Assembly (NCBI GenBank): GCA_009760855.2
Contig: WPIO01000012.1
Span: 6,011,501-6,075,500, forward strand
Length of the DNA: 64,000 bases
DNA from: Cristatella mucedo
Taxonomy: Eukaryota > Bryozoa > Phylactolaemata > Cristatellidae
Reading direction: 5' to 3'
Part shown: positions 24,226-36,459 of the stretch, one piece after another
Layout: each line of letters starts with the position of its first letter
Numbering within the stretch: position 1 is the stretch's first letter
Position numbers and translations under genes: made by a program
The notes under the pieces: generated by a model
The model's input: only the letters and a program-made list of their open reading frames with translations
What the model was told of the DNA's origin: nothing
Databases searched by the model: none

Positions 24226-25975
24226 TAATAATAATAATAATAATAATAATGCACTTGATAAAGCGCCCTCAGAGAACTTAATCTCTTTCTAGGCGCTTTA
24301 CATTTGCAGCAAAGTGAAATGCAATTGAATGGTAAGTAAAATCATGCTTGAAAAACAAACAAAATGAATAATATGGTTATGGGTGACATGCACAGGGTCA
24401 GCATGCAAATGTGGTTAGTGGCAACATGCACAGTGTCAGCATGCATAAGCACATCAAGGACGAATCACAGGGACCCACTAAATGCTGTCCTAAATAGGTG
24501 TGTTTTTAAGTTCCTTTTAAATGTGGTCAGGTTAGGGGATGTTCTGACGCAGGTCGGGATGGAGTTCCAGGCTTTGGGAGCATACGAACTAAATGCACGG
24601 TCTCCAAATGATCTAAGGTTTGTACACGATATTTCTAGACTGCTGGGTTCCGAAAAGCGGGTGGTACGATGCTTGGCCTGATGGGGTAGTATATCTGAGA
24701 GATAGGCTGGAGCCAAAGAATGAAGTGACCTAAAAGTGAGCGACAAAACCTCGAAGCCAATCCGTTGCTTGACTGGTAGCCAGTGCAGGTCGACGAGAAG
24801 TGGAGTAATGTGGCAACTGCGACGCTCACGACAGACAAGCCTAGCTGCAGAGTTTTGCACCAGCTGCAATCGCCTGATCGCACATGCTTGTAGGCCAGTA
24901 AGCAGTGAGTTGCAGAAGTCGAGACGGGATGTCACGAATGCATGGACAAACTTGGACGTGGTATCCTTATCTAAACAAGCCCGAATTTTAGCAATGTTAT
25001 GAAGCTGAAAATAGGCAGATTTGACTGTGAAGCTGATATGGTCGTCTAACAAGAGGTCGCTTTGGAATATGACACCTAGATTTCGAGCTTATTTAACCGG
25101 AGATATGCTGGCAGAGCCAATTTTGAGAGTCAGCCTTTCCAATCTCTGAATCACACTGGGTTTGCCCATAACTAGTAAGTTAGTTTTACCATCGTTTAGT
25201 TTTAGAAAATTTGCTGCCATCCATGTGCGGATGTCATCAATGCATGCAGCAAGTGAGTTGAGAGAATTTGAGGTGCTCGAAGGTTGGGAGGGATCAAAGC
25301 AAAGGTTCAACTGAGTGTCATCCTCATAGAAGTGAAAGCCTAGATTGTGCTTGGCAATCACATCAGCAAGAGGGAGAGTATAAACCGTGAAAAGAACCGG
25401 ACCTAGCATGTAGCCCTGAGGTACTCCATATTTCAGAGGTACTTCAGAGGATCTTTGTCCATTCACGTCAATACTCTGGAGTCTTCCACTGAGATAGGAC
25501 CTGAACCACTGCAGAGCAGTGCCAGTGATGCCCAGGCGAGATGAGAGGCGCTCTAGAAGAACTTTGTGATCAGCTAGATCATCCCAGGGATCAGTAGGTA
25601 AGGAGCTAACCTGGGAGTGGTTGAGGAGATGGTTGATCGTCGACGTGAGCAATTTTGGATTGTGCATATGTGATTCAACAACGTTTTTATAGAAGCTAGA
25701 CTTGGCCTTTGCTAGGATCGATTGGTACGACCTACAGTAGTCCTAGTATGTCTGTCGATGGACAGTCAGTCATGATCACTTTTTCAAGCTTGCACTTAGT
25801 AGAACTAGCTAGTTTAATGTCTGTGGTAAACCATAGGTCGTCTGGGCAAGGGCGCACACTGTGCCTAGTCAGAGGGGCAAACTCGTCGAGCATGTCAGCT
25901 AGTGACATGTGATTTTGGATGAGGAGGAGGGCACACATTGTAGACTGAATGAGATCTGCATGTGGTCATTAGTTT
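24226..25975 (-). mobile_element. LINE family I copy with internal deletion
   Basis: Minus strand, directly adjoining the previous copy. Tail 24226-24249; C-terminal ORF 25052-24465 intact through 'NLKTHLFRTAFSGSL' to the stop. A second open segment (25667-25089) fuses the pre-reverse-transcriptase linker ('LPTDPWDDLAD') straight to the middle of the reverse transcriptase ('HKVLLERLSSRLGITGTAL'), skipping roughly 0.4 kb present in other copies. The polymerase box is 'FYEDDTQL'. The 5' part reaches the region just after the endonuclease (about 25975). Confidence 0.82.
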
Positions 25976-26572
25976 CGGAACCATTACTTGACCACTTCCG
26001 AGCCTACATTTTTGCACTTACTATACCCGGCCTTCACTGCAGCAGTAGGCCGGCAAGCTATGCTGATTAGAAAGCAGGTGGGTCACTGCTAAACTGGCTA
26101 CTATGAAACATACTTTCTACACCGTCAGAACCGTGGGCAGGTCAGACGAGGGGGTGGTAACTTGTGACAGTGCTGTTATCGAAACTTCATCAAATTTTAG
26201 TATATTACAGTGCTGAGCAGATTGGATGATATGGGTTTAAGAATTACTGTCTCTGTACAAACTCCTGCCAACTTGTCATGAAAGACGTTGGGCGTGGGTT
26301 TCTCATTCTGCATTGGACAGGGGTTTTCACTCTTTAAATTGGAAGGGATAGATATTGTATCCTAAAATTTCCGATAACCCATTGAAAGGCGGCTTATGTG
26401 AAGTGACCAACCAACTAGACCGTATCGAGGGAGAACTCTCCTTTTGATGTAACTCTCACATGGCCACTCCATACAAATAGTCTAGAGCTGCAACAAGGTG
26501 GCACGGAGCACGATGTGCTGATGATATGCATCACTGAACGATTGTCAACTGACTGTGTTAAATGAGGTAAGA

Positions 26573-26632
26573 GAAAGAGAGAGAGAGATAGATAGATAGA
26601 TAAATATATAGATAGACCGATAGGTCGATAGA
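26573..26632. repeat. (GATA)n microsatellite with GA start
   Basis: 'gagagagagagatagatag' followed by imperfect TAGA units to about 26631. Confidence 0.85.
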
Positions 26633-26766
26633 TCACCCCTCGAGGCAACGGAATGCCAACCGTCATGCTGACTGCCACTGCATAGCAACATGCCTTTAAT
26701 ACTTGAGCCTTGTAACGGGGCTCAGCCAACAGCTGTAACCTATCATCAGGTCCCGTCAGTCATAGT

Positions 26767-27309
26767 TCAGTCAACTAAGGAGCAGAATAGGCAGACTAGG
26801 GTTTGTGGATTTGGGCGCTGTTCGGTTTGCAGACCTGAAAGGCAGCTTGTTTGATCGAAACAATAGCGCGCCTTGGCAATTACAGTAGCCAAGGCCGGTG
26901 TGTTGTTCTTGCTAGCAATCGCGAACAGAGAAGAGGCCACGGCCATAGTGTTCACCATTTTGCGGCTTGCCAAGGAACGAGTTTTTGCACAATGGGGATA
27001 CAGTATTGCTCAGTTGCTGCTGCAGTTCGAGCTAGTTGTGGGCAAAGGTGTGTGCATACCAGGCAGTGTCGAAATTTTAATGGGCTCCAAAAAACCAGCT
27101 GCACTACCAGCCATCCTAAGCAGAGTAGCAGAAAGGGATTTGTATAATGCAGTAACAGCTAATGGGGTTATCTTAGGTGACGACGAGATGACTCCTAGAG
27201 CCCAGCTGCTAAGCAATCCACTCGCATACCTATTGCAGTGAGCCGAATTGTAAGGTACAAACAGCAGAAATGTAGAACCTTCTTCAAGATTGCTTGGTGC
27301 AGGTGCCAA
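26767..27309. other. Unassigned segment open on both strands
   Basis: The plus strand has a 122-codon frame (26873-27241, hydrophobic). The minus strand has 99 codons (27309-27010) and 68 codons (26973-26767) in different frames. Composition is protein-like ('LFAIASKNNTPALATVIAKA' on the minus strand) but I recognise no family, see no convincing splice sites and no repeat partner in the window. It could be an old pseudogene or transposon fragment. Confidence 0.25.
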
Positions 27310-27387
27310 TAAAGCAATGGGCCACTTGTCAGCGCTACACGGAAAAACGCTAATAGGGAACGTTCACAGGCATTCAAGACACTGTGC

Positions 27388-27430
27388 ATGTGATCACATG
27401 CATGCACACGCATGCATGCGTGCACACGCA
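27388..27430. repeat. TGCA/CA-rich short repeat
   Basis: Alternating 'catgcatgcacacgcatgca' phrases; a small self-complementary purine-pyrimidine tract. Confidence 0.7.
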
Positions 27431-28367
27431 AACAGTGGCTACGATTCCATGTTAAATCCTGATCTTATCTGACAGTTCAAGCCTAAATAAAAGTGCCGCA
27501 ACTGCTTCACAGTACGTCTGGAAAACTACCGGTCCACATTAGCCAATCAAAAACTGGATCCATTTTCGACTAACCTCAGAGCTCATTAACAGACATATTG
27601 AATTGTCTCTTACTTATTAGACAGCCAACAGACTCATTGAATACTGACACTGGCTGCTGCTAACAAACCTCGTTCTATAGATGCCTATAATAAGATACTC
27701 GCCTGGGACAGCCTTCAGTTCCTGTAGCAACATGCTAGTGATATATGTAGTGCACCTGCATGCATTGAAACCCAAATAAAAAGGTAACATTTTTGGTTAT
27801 ACCATGAACCCTTCATAAGTTAGGGTGCCGTCTTGGTTCCTCTATTTGCCACGGCACTTTGAGTTACAATCGAACTCGGCCTTGCCTGTAGCTCAAAGAT
27901 TAAGCGAAGACAGGTTTTTTTTTTTATTAATCATGGCTTCTCACTAGGAATAAAAAATCTAGGTGATACAAGCAATCCAGGGTGCAGACTTTGCTCGACG
28001 CAATCCTAAAAGTAGGCGCTCGGGTGAAGTCCTTGTGCCGACTTGGTCATGCAATAGTAGCTGCTGCACAGCAAGTCTAAAATTGAGATCCTTGAGCATC
28101 ACATCACGTCTGTCGTAATGGATGAGCTGGTATGGCTCTAAACTCTGGTCCCAGAGGTCGTGGGTCGGACTACCGAGGACAAAACGACACATCCTAGCTT
28201 CTTCCTAGTGCTACAGTACCCTTTGGGGTGTTCAGTGAACAGAAATCCTGCAGTGGTACAGCTGATAATAATATGAGGAAGGACTGGCCACCGTTACTGG
28301 TGCAGCAGCATAAAGCTATGATATTTCTAAGCACAATTAGATTATTAGATGAACACATTCAGAGAGA

Positions 28368-29005
28368 AGGCTTAATAATTATAATAGGAATAATATATTT
28401 GTATAGCACCCTCAGAGAACTGTATCTCTTTCTGGGCACTTTACATATGCTGTAAATGAAGCATGGTCATATGGTAGTGATAGCGTGCACAATGTCAAAG
28501 AATAACATGATCAGAGATTAGAAGCTACATGCACAGGGTCAGCATGCAAATATGGTTAGTGGCAGCATACACAGAGTGAACATGAACAAGCAAACAAAGG
28601 ACGAGTCACAAGAACCCACTAAATGCTGTGACCAATAGGTATATATATTAGCCTTTTTAAATGTCAAGTCAGGGGATGTCGTGATGTCAGTCGGGAGTGA
28701 GCTCCAGGCTTTGGGTGCCTATGAACTAACGGCACGGTCTTCAAAAGATTTGAAGTTTGTAGGAGGTGTAGCTAAACAATTTGATTCAGAAAAGCAAGTG
28801 GTATAATGCCTAGCCTGGTGGGGGTGTAGTTTTGATAGGTAGGCTGCAGCCAGAGAACGAAGTGACCTAAAAGTGAGCGAGAGAACCTCGGAGGTCGATT
28901 TTCTGTTTTTTGGAAGCCAGTGCAGAACGGCAAGAGGTAGTATGTGGTAACTGCGCTACTCACGGCAGGTAAGCCTTGCTTCAGAGTTTTGCAGCAACTG
29001 TAAAC
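28368..29005 (-). mobile_element. LINE family I, degraded 3' copy
   Basis: Minus strand. The terminal region ('gtgcccagaaagagata', 'gttctctgagggtgctatac') is at 28395-28450, then the family I 3' UTR ('agtgggttcttgtgactcg') and a broken ORF2 C-terminus up to 'LLQNSEARLTC' near 29000. Confidence 0.7.
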
Positions 29006-29387
29006 CAACCAACAACAACCAAACTAAACTTATTACAAGGATTGATAGTGAATAGATTCAAACGAGTTCATGATGCTCTGGGCATTCAGCAGATGGACTG
29101 CATTCATGTCGAAACAGCCTCGCACGGCAATTATAGCGATAGACATTTATAATCCCTCCATGGTCAGGCCTTCTGTTTCATACAAGCACTTGACATCAGT
29201 TCTAAAAATAAACACGGGCCACAGCTTGAGCTGCAATCGTCAGCAATGAAGGGGAACAAAACTACGATAATTCAATGAGGCCGGATCTAGCAATAAATAA
29301 CTATGGGTGTTAGACCAGAGTCGAGTACTGGCTAGCTAGGGCCATATCTTGCCTAAAGGCTGGAGATTGCTACATCTGACTTATAGC

Positions 29388-29482
29388 ATATGTAAAGTGC
29401 CTAGAAAGAGATTAAGTTATCTGATTATGTTAAACCAACATATTATAATATACGATAATAATTATTATTATTATTCACCAGG
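29388..29482 (+). mobile_element. Solo LINE family I 3' end
   Basis: 'atgtaaagtgcctagaaaga' then 'gattaagttatctgatta' and an ATT-rich tail, with no ORF remnant upstream. An extreme 5' truncation. Confidence 0.6.
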
Positions 29483-30214
29483 TTGATTGCATCCACTTCT
29501 GGCAGTCATCACCCACTCCAAAAGCTGTGGGCACTGTTGCTGCTTATTAATCCAGGCTACTGCATCCTCTGCCTTCCTCCCATCACATTTGCTGCCGCTT
29601 ATGATCCTCTGGGCCCTAGGTTTAGTACTTCTGTGGTTATGTTACCCACGGTCATTTCAGCACACCTTCCTCTGCCAGGTATTGTGGTACACAATGCTCA
29701 CTCAGGTGGCAAGACAATGGCTGTGGGGAGCATCATAGTTACAAATCAGGAGGTGGAGGTCAACGATGCAGTATGATTATGGCAAGAAATGGACTTCAAA
29801 CGTTGTAAACGCAGTAGCTTATATTAACCTATCAATAACACACCAAACCACCACGAACTGCCTGTACCAAGAAGCACTTAAGCCTATTAGTAATGTTCAA
29901 GATCAGGCAGCACACAAACCAAGCTTAAGCTACGATCAAAACAAATACCTCAAGACTACACCTAAGTACTTGGAGCTTCGACAAACCCGTTAAACAGTGT
30001 GCTCACATGCAAGGGCCGAGTACATGAGATCCCTGTCGACATGTTTTCCCTCACATGTCGAGTATAAGGCAAGCTCGTGGCTTTACATTGGTTCGACCAA
30101 AACAGATTTTCAAATGAATTGCTACTATTAACCAGACTTTGAAAATTGAGGCGATTCATCGAACGGATTTGTCTTCCGAGTATTCTTCCCCCAACGGCTA
30201 CAGACTGCACACTG

Positions 30215-30510
30215 GCTTCGCATCAAACAAGGAATAGGCTTCAAGATCATGGCACTCCTGTTTGAATCCCTTCATTCTCTTGCTCCGCTTTAACTAATTG
30301 TACCTACATACTTTGGTTTCCTCAAGCACTACCCACTGCTCCTCTGACTCTGGTCGTATAGCCTTGACTCAGAAGCCAAGACCAACGCCAAGCCATTTGG
30401 CAGCCGTGCCTGCAGTCACTATCACATAAACAGGCAACCTTTCCGACTGCCATCAGGACATTCCCTAACTTGACTAAACGCAAAAACGTGCTTTCTCTGT
30501 GGTAATTTTT
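30215..30510 (+). mobile_element. L2-like LINE C-terminal relic
   Basis: The plus-strand frame reads 'FKIMALLFESLHSLAPL', then 'EAKTNAKPFGSRACSHYH', equivalent to 'FKVLSLTFRSLHSLAP' and 'KSFGDRAFSSYAPK' of the other copies, with several stops. Confidence 0.5.
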
Positions 30511-30828
30511 TTCTGTGCATGTTAGTATGTGATGTAAGTGTTTCTTATTGTTGCTAGTCGTTTTATATGCTCAGCTTCAAGCCCACGTTAAGGACCTCGA
30601 GCGAGAGTTAGTTCAAGCAGAATATATATGCATTATCATTAAAAATATTCAAATTCAATCCCAAGGGTAGAGCAACCTGACTGCTCACCTAGCTGGTCGA
30701 TGGATTCTGAACTTGACTTATAGTCTCAACTATCCCCAATTAACACTTTCCATCGACATACCAGTGCGCTGACCAGACTAAACCAAAATCTGGGGCAAAT
30801 AGCTTCCAAAAGGCTTCACGTGAATCGC

Positions 30829-30830
<2 letters not shown>

Positions 30831-30891
<61 letters not shown>
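30831..30891. repeat. (CA)n microsatellite, about 60 bp
   Basis: A pure AC run between 'gaatcgcta' and 'aaacgcctgc'. Confidence 0.97.
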
Positions 30892-30895
<4 letters not shown>

Positions 30896-30999
30896 CCTGC
30901 AATTGCAGTTTGAAAGCAAGGTATATTTTGCCTTTGCTGCTGCATAAAACTTCAACCCGTCCTTAGCCGCACAGCAGGTCATTGGCCGACGAGAGGTGA

Positions 31000-32740
31000 T
31001 TAAAGATGTTACCGTCGGACCGAGGTGGTAACTTTTCCAAAGCAAGCAAGCAGGCTAGCCTCCCTTAGCAGCCTCATAACGATAACCGTGTCGAATCATT
31101 CGCCATGCAAACTAACAAGTGTTTACTACGACCTCTCACCGCAGCAAATAGACCAGCAAAACCTTTCAAATCTGTTTTCCAACCTAGCTGCAGCTCGGAG
31201 CCGGCCTTACAGGCAAGCATTTTTTTTAGAACTTTTCAACTTACAGCATGCATTGCTGCCCAACCTCTGGCGCTGGGGCTCTAGCACACTAGTCGTGTGG
31301 GCACTGACTATGAGTGCCCTGCGACTTCCGGAGCACACAGCTTGGTATACGCCACGGTTTTAGGACACTCATTTCGGTCCGACAAGGGGCAAGGGTGGGA
31401 GCAGCTCGGGTGTTTTCAGCCCCGCCTGGTCCTCGGGACATCTCGTTGCCGATTAAAAACACTGCATGGGAAGTATGCGCCAAAGAGGCGCACTGGAGGG
31501 TTTGGCGCAAGTTCGTGGTGGTGACTCGCTATCAGCGACCATTATCTTGGGCTTGGTGAGCAGCAGGCCAGCTGCAATTCGCTTGGCGCGGACAGAAGAT
31601 AGCGCATATACTGCACACAGACTGACCAGAAACTACAGGTGACGGCAGCAGGCAAGCTCTCCATTGCATCATAGAAACACTATTCGCAGGCCGAAGTCCA
31701 TTGAGCAGCATTGAGAGCAGACAAAGCTACAGACACATACACTTGTAAGTAGATAATATGTAGCGCAGACAATTGCTAAGCTAGGGCGCCTGATGAGAAT
31801 GACCATAAGGGTGTGACAATGCGAATGCAAGGTTAGCAAATGCTCAGTGAACCACAACTTTTGCCGAGCAGCATCTCTATAGCACCTGCATGGACACTGC
31901 CGACGACTGTACACGGTGCAGTGATGTCGAAGCTCAGCCACAAGCAGTCTTTGAAACCAGCAATCCTGCATTCGGGCCAGCTTTGAAGAATGAGTGCCAA
32001 CGTCAGCTCTAATCACTACAGTGCACACTAACATCTCGATATTTTACACCACCACTTACTTCTTGGTTCTGCTCATTCCAGGCCGAAATGTAAGTCAACG
32101 GCGAACAACTAAGTATGAGCATTTAAAGGTGTGAAGCTCGACTTTTAATATTGCTTTGTCATTGAGACAGTAAGCTGGTGCCACACTCTCAGCGAATGGT
32201 TTTGGATGACCATCTGGATCGTAGCTGCTATGAAAAGGATGCTGAACACACATCCAAGGCCATAAGACCAACCTCGGGCGGGCTAGGAAGAGTATGAACC
32301 AATGTGATGCAGGGATCATGAAGAACCAAAATTCATCCCTTACCTCCAAGCCCTAATAAACTCTGTAGAATACCATTAGCATGTCCAAAATTAGACATCA
32401 ATAAATGAATTTACCTACACAAGCAGGCAAAATAGCCATCAGACTAAAGTAATGAGGCCCACCAAGAGCTGCTGGAAAAGAGGGAGGGAGGGCTCACTGC
32501 ATAGTCACTGGATAATGGAGAAGGAAGGCACACAGTATTATCATCCAAGTGTCCGTTACACAACAATTAGCAACATCACCTATTTAATCGCTCAAACCAA
32601 TTGTAATTACTGGATTCATTTCCATTACTCACAATGACTCAAATGAGCTACCTGGGCATTGCAATTAAGTCGACAGCTGAGTGAAGTCTGAGACTAGCAC
32701 AGCGACCCGAGACAGAAGAGTTCAAAACAGGGATCTCATA
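31000..32740. other. Unassigned intergenic stretch
   Basis: Lies between the CA microsatellite and the tandem duplication upstream of the UGDH 3' end. The reading frames on both strands are short and overlapping, with no recognised domain or repeat. Confidence 0.35.
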
Positions 32741-32752
32741 GTAAGGGGGCAA

Positions 32753-32888
32753 GGCAGACTGCCTGAGTAAGTGAACCGGGACGGTGGCTAACAAACAGTA
32801 GATGGTGGCTAGCAAGCAGTGGCAGACTGCCTGAGTAAGTGAACCGGGACGGTGGCTAACAAACAGTAGATGGTGGCTAGCAAGCAGT
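32753..32888. repeat. Perfect 68-bp tandem duplication
   Basis: Two identical 68-bp units, 32753-32820 and 32821-32888, beginning 'ggcagactgcctgagtaag'. Each unit holds two internal 'ggtggcta(a/g)caa(a/g)cagt' sub-repeats. Confidence 0.95.
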
Positions 32889-33290
32889 GGACGTTGCACA
32901 TGACGTGTGTAAACGTGAACAAAAATTAACAGTGCAGGAAATATTAACGAGACACGCAGATGGACAACAAAATAGGTAATTACTAGCAATGCATTGGCTA
33001 GTGAGCAAAGGATGTGGTCAGCAGCAGGCTGCAATTCGAAAAACTGACATGGAAGACTAGTGGTGTCTAAAAGAGTGGAAGAGTCGCCATTGGCGATGAT
33101 CAGAGGTTATTGCTGTCACTGATTAATTCTTTTATGGAAGGGTAATCTCACTAAAATCATTGAGAGTTAAATTTTCTAAAGCTTGCAACAGGCCCAGTGA
33201 GTCGGCGCTTGTGCTACCGGCTTTCACATTTGCACAGCTGGATCTTTAGTAATCAACACACATACTGAATATTTGACAGGGTATCACACA

Positions 33291-33296
33291 TTTATT
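33291..33296 (-). promoter_or_regulatory. UGDH: Candidate polyadenylation signal of UGDH
   Basis: AATAAA on the minus strand, 626 bp past the stop codon and the first such hexamer met. It is followed within about 30 bases by a GT-rich stretch ('cagtatgtgtgttgatt'), the usual layout of a cleavage site. This would give a 3' UTR of about 0.65 kb. Confidence 0.55.
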
Positions 33297-33921
33297 CCAA
33301 AGCCAACATGACCAACGATTCCATTAAGCAATACAGCACTACTTGCTTCAGAAATGTGTGCGATGCCACAGCAACTTGCACTAACCCATCACGTGCAACC
33401 TGGAAAATGTGCATGAAGAAGCAGTCATGTCAAACGCTTGACATGCCACATACTGCCTTGGCCATCTGGCAACTTTAACAGACTAGGCGCATCAGAAGAG
33501 CAGATACAACGGGCAGCCGGCTCCGAAAATGTGTATAAAACCTTGTGCTAGACAATGCTGCTCTTACGACTGATATAATAAAACAGATCCCAGTGCTGAA
33601 TATTTGTCAAATTCAGCAGCCTTCGTCAGAGTCAAATGCCGAATCGAACATCTGATATGGTTTCACATGAATGCATGGGGCCGGGTCTCTTACCAGAAAG
33701 AGAAAAATTAGCAAACAGCGCATCCTTCACCAAAAACCTACCCCCCCACAGCCCAGCGACTAACAAGGAGCAGGTGAGGTGGATGGCAGGACTTCAGGCT
33801 TTCTAACTAGAAGCATGCTTGCATGCCGGGGAGATTGGGAATACAAGTGAGGAAGAGACCGGGCAATACTACCAGCCCCAACCCAAGCCCGAAGGCAGAT
33901 CAGCTCACACCACAGTGCGCC

Positions 33922-34104
33922 TTAGCTGTCTCCGGATGCGGCCGACCCCGTGCCCATGGTCTCGCGCTTGGAGGCCGCCTCTTTGCCTATCGATTCCACT
34001 CTGAAACCGATGGCTTCCAGAGCACCGTGGTCCAAGATGATGCGACCGTCAAAGATGAAAGCTGGTTTCAGCATCGTGTCAAACATCTGCTTGTAATTGT
34101 AGGT
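33922..34104 (-). CDS. UGDH: UGDH last exon and stop
   Basis: Sixty codons then TAA: 'TYNYKQMFDTMLKPAFIFDG', 'RIILDHGALEAIGFRVESIG', 'KEAASKRETM' and a Gly/Ser-rich end. The acceptor is 'ccattgtttacag'. 'MLKPAFIFDGR' and 'IGFRVESIGK' match the family C-terminus, including the UDP-sugar-contacting Arg of 'FDGR'. The disordered tail differs from and is shorter than the human one. Confidence 0.96.
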   Translation of the reverse strand, partial: TYNYKQMFDTMLKPAFIFDGRIILDHGALEAIGFRVESIGKEAASKRETMGTGSAASGDS

Positions 34105-34350
34105 CTGTAAACAATGGACACTTTTTGCACGAGCAAGCAAGCACAAACAAGCAGCCTGCTTGTAATGCTTAATGCACCACTTTATTGGCGATCTAGGAAG
34201 GGGTAGCAAAACTACTAAGCAAGGCGTAATAGCACGTCTGGGCCAGCCGGAGTTATAATGTATGTAAATGATCTATACAGAAGCAGAACCTCCTAGTCAC
34301 CATCGTCTGCCACAGTCGACAGAGAAGCATGCTGGTCCGAGTGCACATAC

Positions 34351-34477
34351 CTTGAAGCTGTCCCATTCGGTACAAATAACAATAGCATGAGTGCCATGTG
34401 CGGCCTCATATGGATCTTGATATACGGTCACTCTATCTCGCACAGCTGCCTCTGTCATGTCGGAGCGCATCAAGTCG
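34351..34477 (-). CDS. UGDH: UGDH exon: 'DPYEA...VICTEWD' segment
   Basis: Completes a Ser codon, then 42 codons: '[20 protein letters not shown]', '[20 protein letters not shown]', 'FK'. The acceptor is 'tttgccactttgcag', the donor AAG/GTATGT, phase 0. 'VICTEWD' is a hallmark of the C-terminal UDP-binding domain. Confidence 0.96.
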
Positions 34478-35755
34478 CTGCAAAGTGGCAAAGCCAACTC
34501 GGAATAGTCACGGTCATGAATATTATGATCATTGGTATTCGACGAGCCCATTCAGTTGCATAGTAGGGAATGCAATATGTGCATGGCACATGTAAAGGCA
34601 ATTTTAAACCAGCTGTCAATTCGGTTTGCTTAAAGACACATAATCGATCAATCATAGGATCCGGGCTGCAGCATCCTTTTGTTGCATCTCACATTATGCC
34701 CCCAGTGATGCTTTAGCTATGCCGATGGACTGAATATGAGCACGTGTGTGAACAGCAAGCAGAAAAAACAGAGAGAACTTGTGCACCCTTGCTGGGTCTG
34801 CCACAAGCTAGCAAAACTGGAAATAGTAAGCCGAACATAAAAGCCTTAAAGCATGCAGGCCAGCCTTAGACAAAGCACAACGGCAGATAAGATAGATTGC
34901 ATACACGTTTCTATGGTAAGATCAAATGTGGACAGACCACACAATGAGCAACTTAAATGATGCCACTTCTGATCACTCCAGTTGCAAGACAAAGTGTGCC
35001 CTGCCCCTCTAGGATTTTAGCAAGTGATACGTCGTCTAGAGTAGGTGATGGTTGGTCCAAGTTTTAAACATTAATTAATTTGCATCGTACAATGCAACCA
35101 CGGCCGGACAGCAAAATTATTCATCCTGCTTCTCTACACCACTTTCTTCAAAAGCTATGCTAAAATTGTGATCATTCCTCGTAAAAGGTGATCAGTGATC
35201 AACTTAAAACGTTGCCGAATTTCTCATGAGTTAAAAAATAATCACCATCCCATTTGTGTGCCAACTACCTACGTTTGGCGAGATGAAGAAAGAACAGCAG
35301 AGTGCCAAGTAGATTATATAGAACAAAGACTATTGGGGGTGAGTAATGGGGAAGGATAGATTTGTCTTATTCAATCAGCAATCTCTTGATGTCGTCCCTT
35401 TGGTTTCTTCCGTGCGAATTGCATGCATACACAGCACGATGCATGAGTAATCGAAAAAATAAACTTCCTGTTCTTTTATAAAAAAAAATTACACGGAAAC
35501 AATAATTAACGACGAGATCATGCAGCCAGTGGCATCTGGAATAACGCATTGTCACAACTCCCCATGCGGTTTTAGTGCCTTAATCAAGTAAAGGAAATAG
35601 CCAAGTCTTTCATTGTCCCAGGCTCCAAACTTGCTTCTGCTGAGGGCCTCTCAATTGTATCACCATAGTTTTGCCAAGCATAATAATGCTGCTAGGCTGC
35701 TATAAATGCTGCTGCTTTCTCAAGGGACATATAGCGTGTCTCCGAGGCCTTCAGG

Positions 35756-35895
35756 AAGAGAGGCAGCCGTTAAGGTGCTCGCCCCGACCAAGGTCTGACC
35801 GAGGTCGTGGGCTCGAGCCCCGAGGCATATGTGAAGCACCTGAATAGAGATAGAGATTAAGTTCTCTTAGGGCGCTATATAAATGAATTATATTA
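35756..35895 (+). mobile_element. SINE-1 copy, best preserved
   Basis: The head 'cagccgttaaggtgctcgcc' resembles a tRNA A-box region. 'gaggtcgtgggctcgagcc' holds the B box. The tail 'gaagcacctgaatagagat', 'agattaagttctcttaggg', 'cgctatataaatgaat' ends in TAT-rich sequence. It lies antisense in a UGDH intron. Confidence 0.8.
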
Positions 35896-36459
35896 TATAT
35901 TATTCTTTCTAAAGAGAGCCAAGCAAAGGTATCCATGAGTTTGCTAAGTCTTCTTGCCACTTGATCATGTATATGAATTTTCAAATGCCTAAACACCCCC
36001 ACGTACATCTAGCTATCATTGACAGTATAGGTACATGGCACAAGCGATTGAGGCCCACTTATAGAATGTCTGCAAATATTGACACTTCATAAAAACAAAT
36101 ATGCTACATACTGTGCGATTGTATTTTGCTAAGAAGGATTTACCACTGAAGTCAAGCAAGCCTCTACATTCGAGCAGGCAGCAGCTAATACCGATGGTGG
36201 CAAATTAAAACTCCTAGCCCTACTCGTGTCTACTCTATTGACACGCTCAGCTGACTAGTTTTGCAGCAGTGTTATTAATGAATAACAACGTCAGTTAAAT
36301 GGCGAGCATAATCCAGATCACGCATGCACATTGCAAGGGAAGTCACAAAACCCATCCATTAATCAGACACTCGTCACATTGTATCAAATTTGGTCATCAA
36401 ATAAGATTATGTCCCATTATTAAGCTGCTTTCTGGAACGACATAGTGCACGTCTAAAAT

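Noticed and set aside
22254-25975. A tandem duplication of one gene encoding a reverse transcriptase
   Set aside because: Both units end in retrotransposon tails and have different truncations and mutations; they are two LINE insertions.
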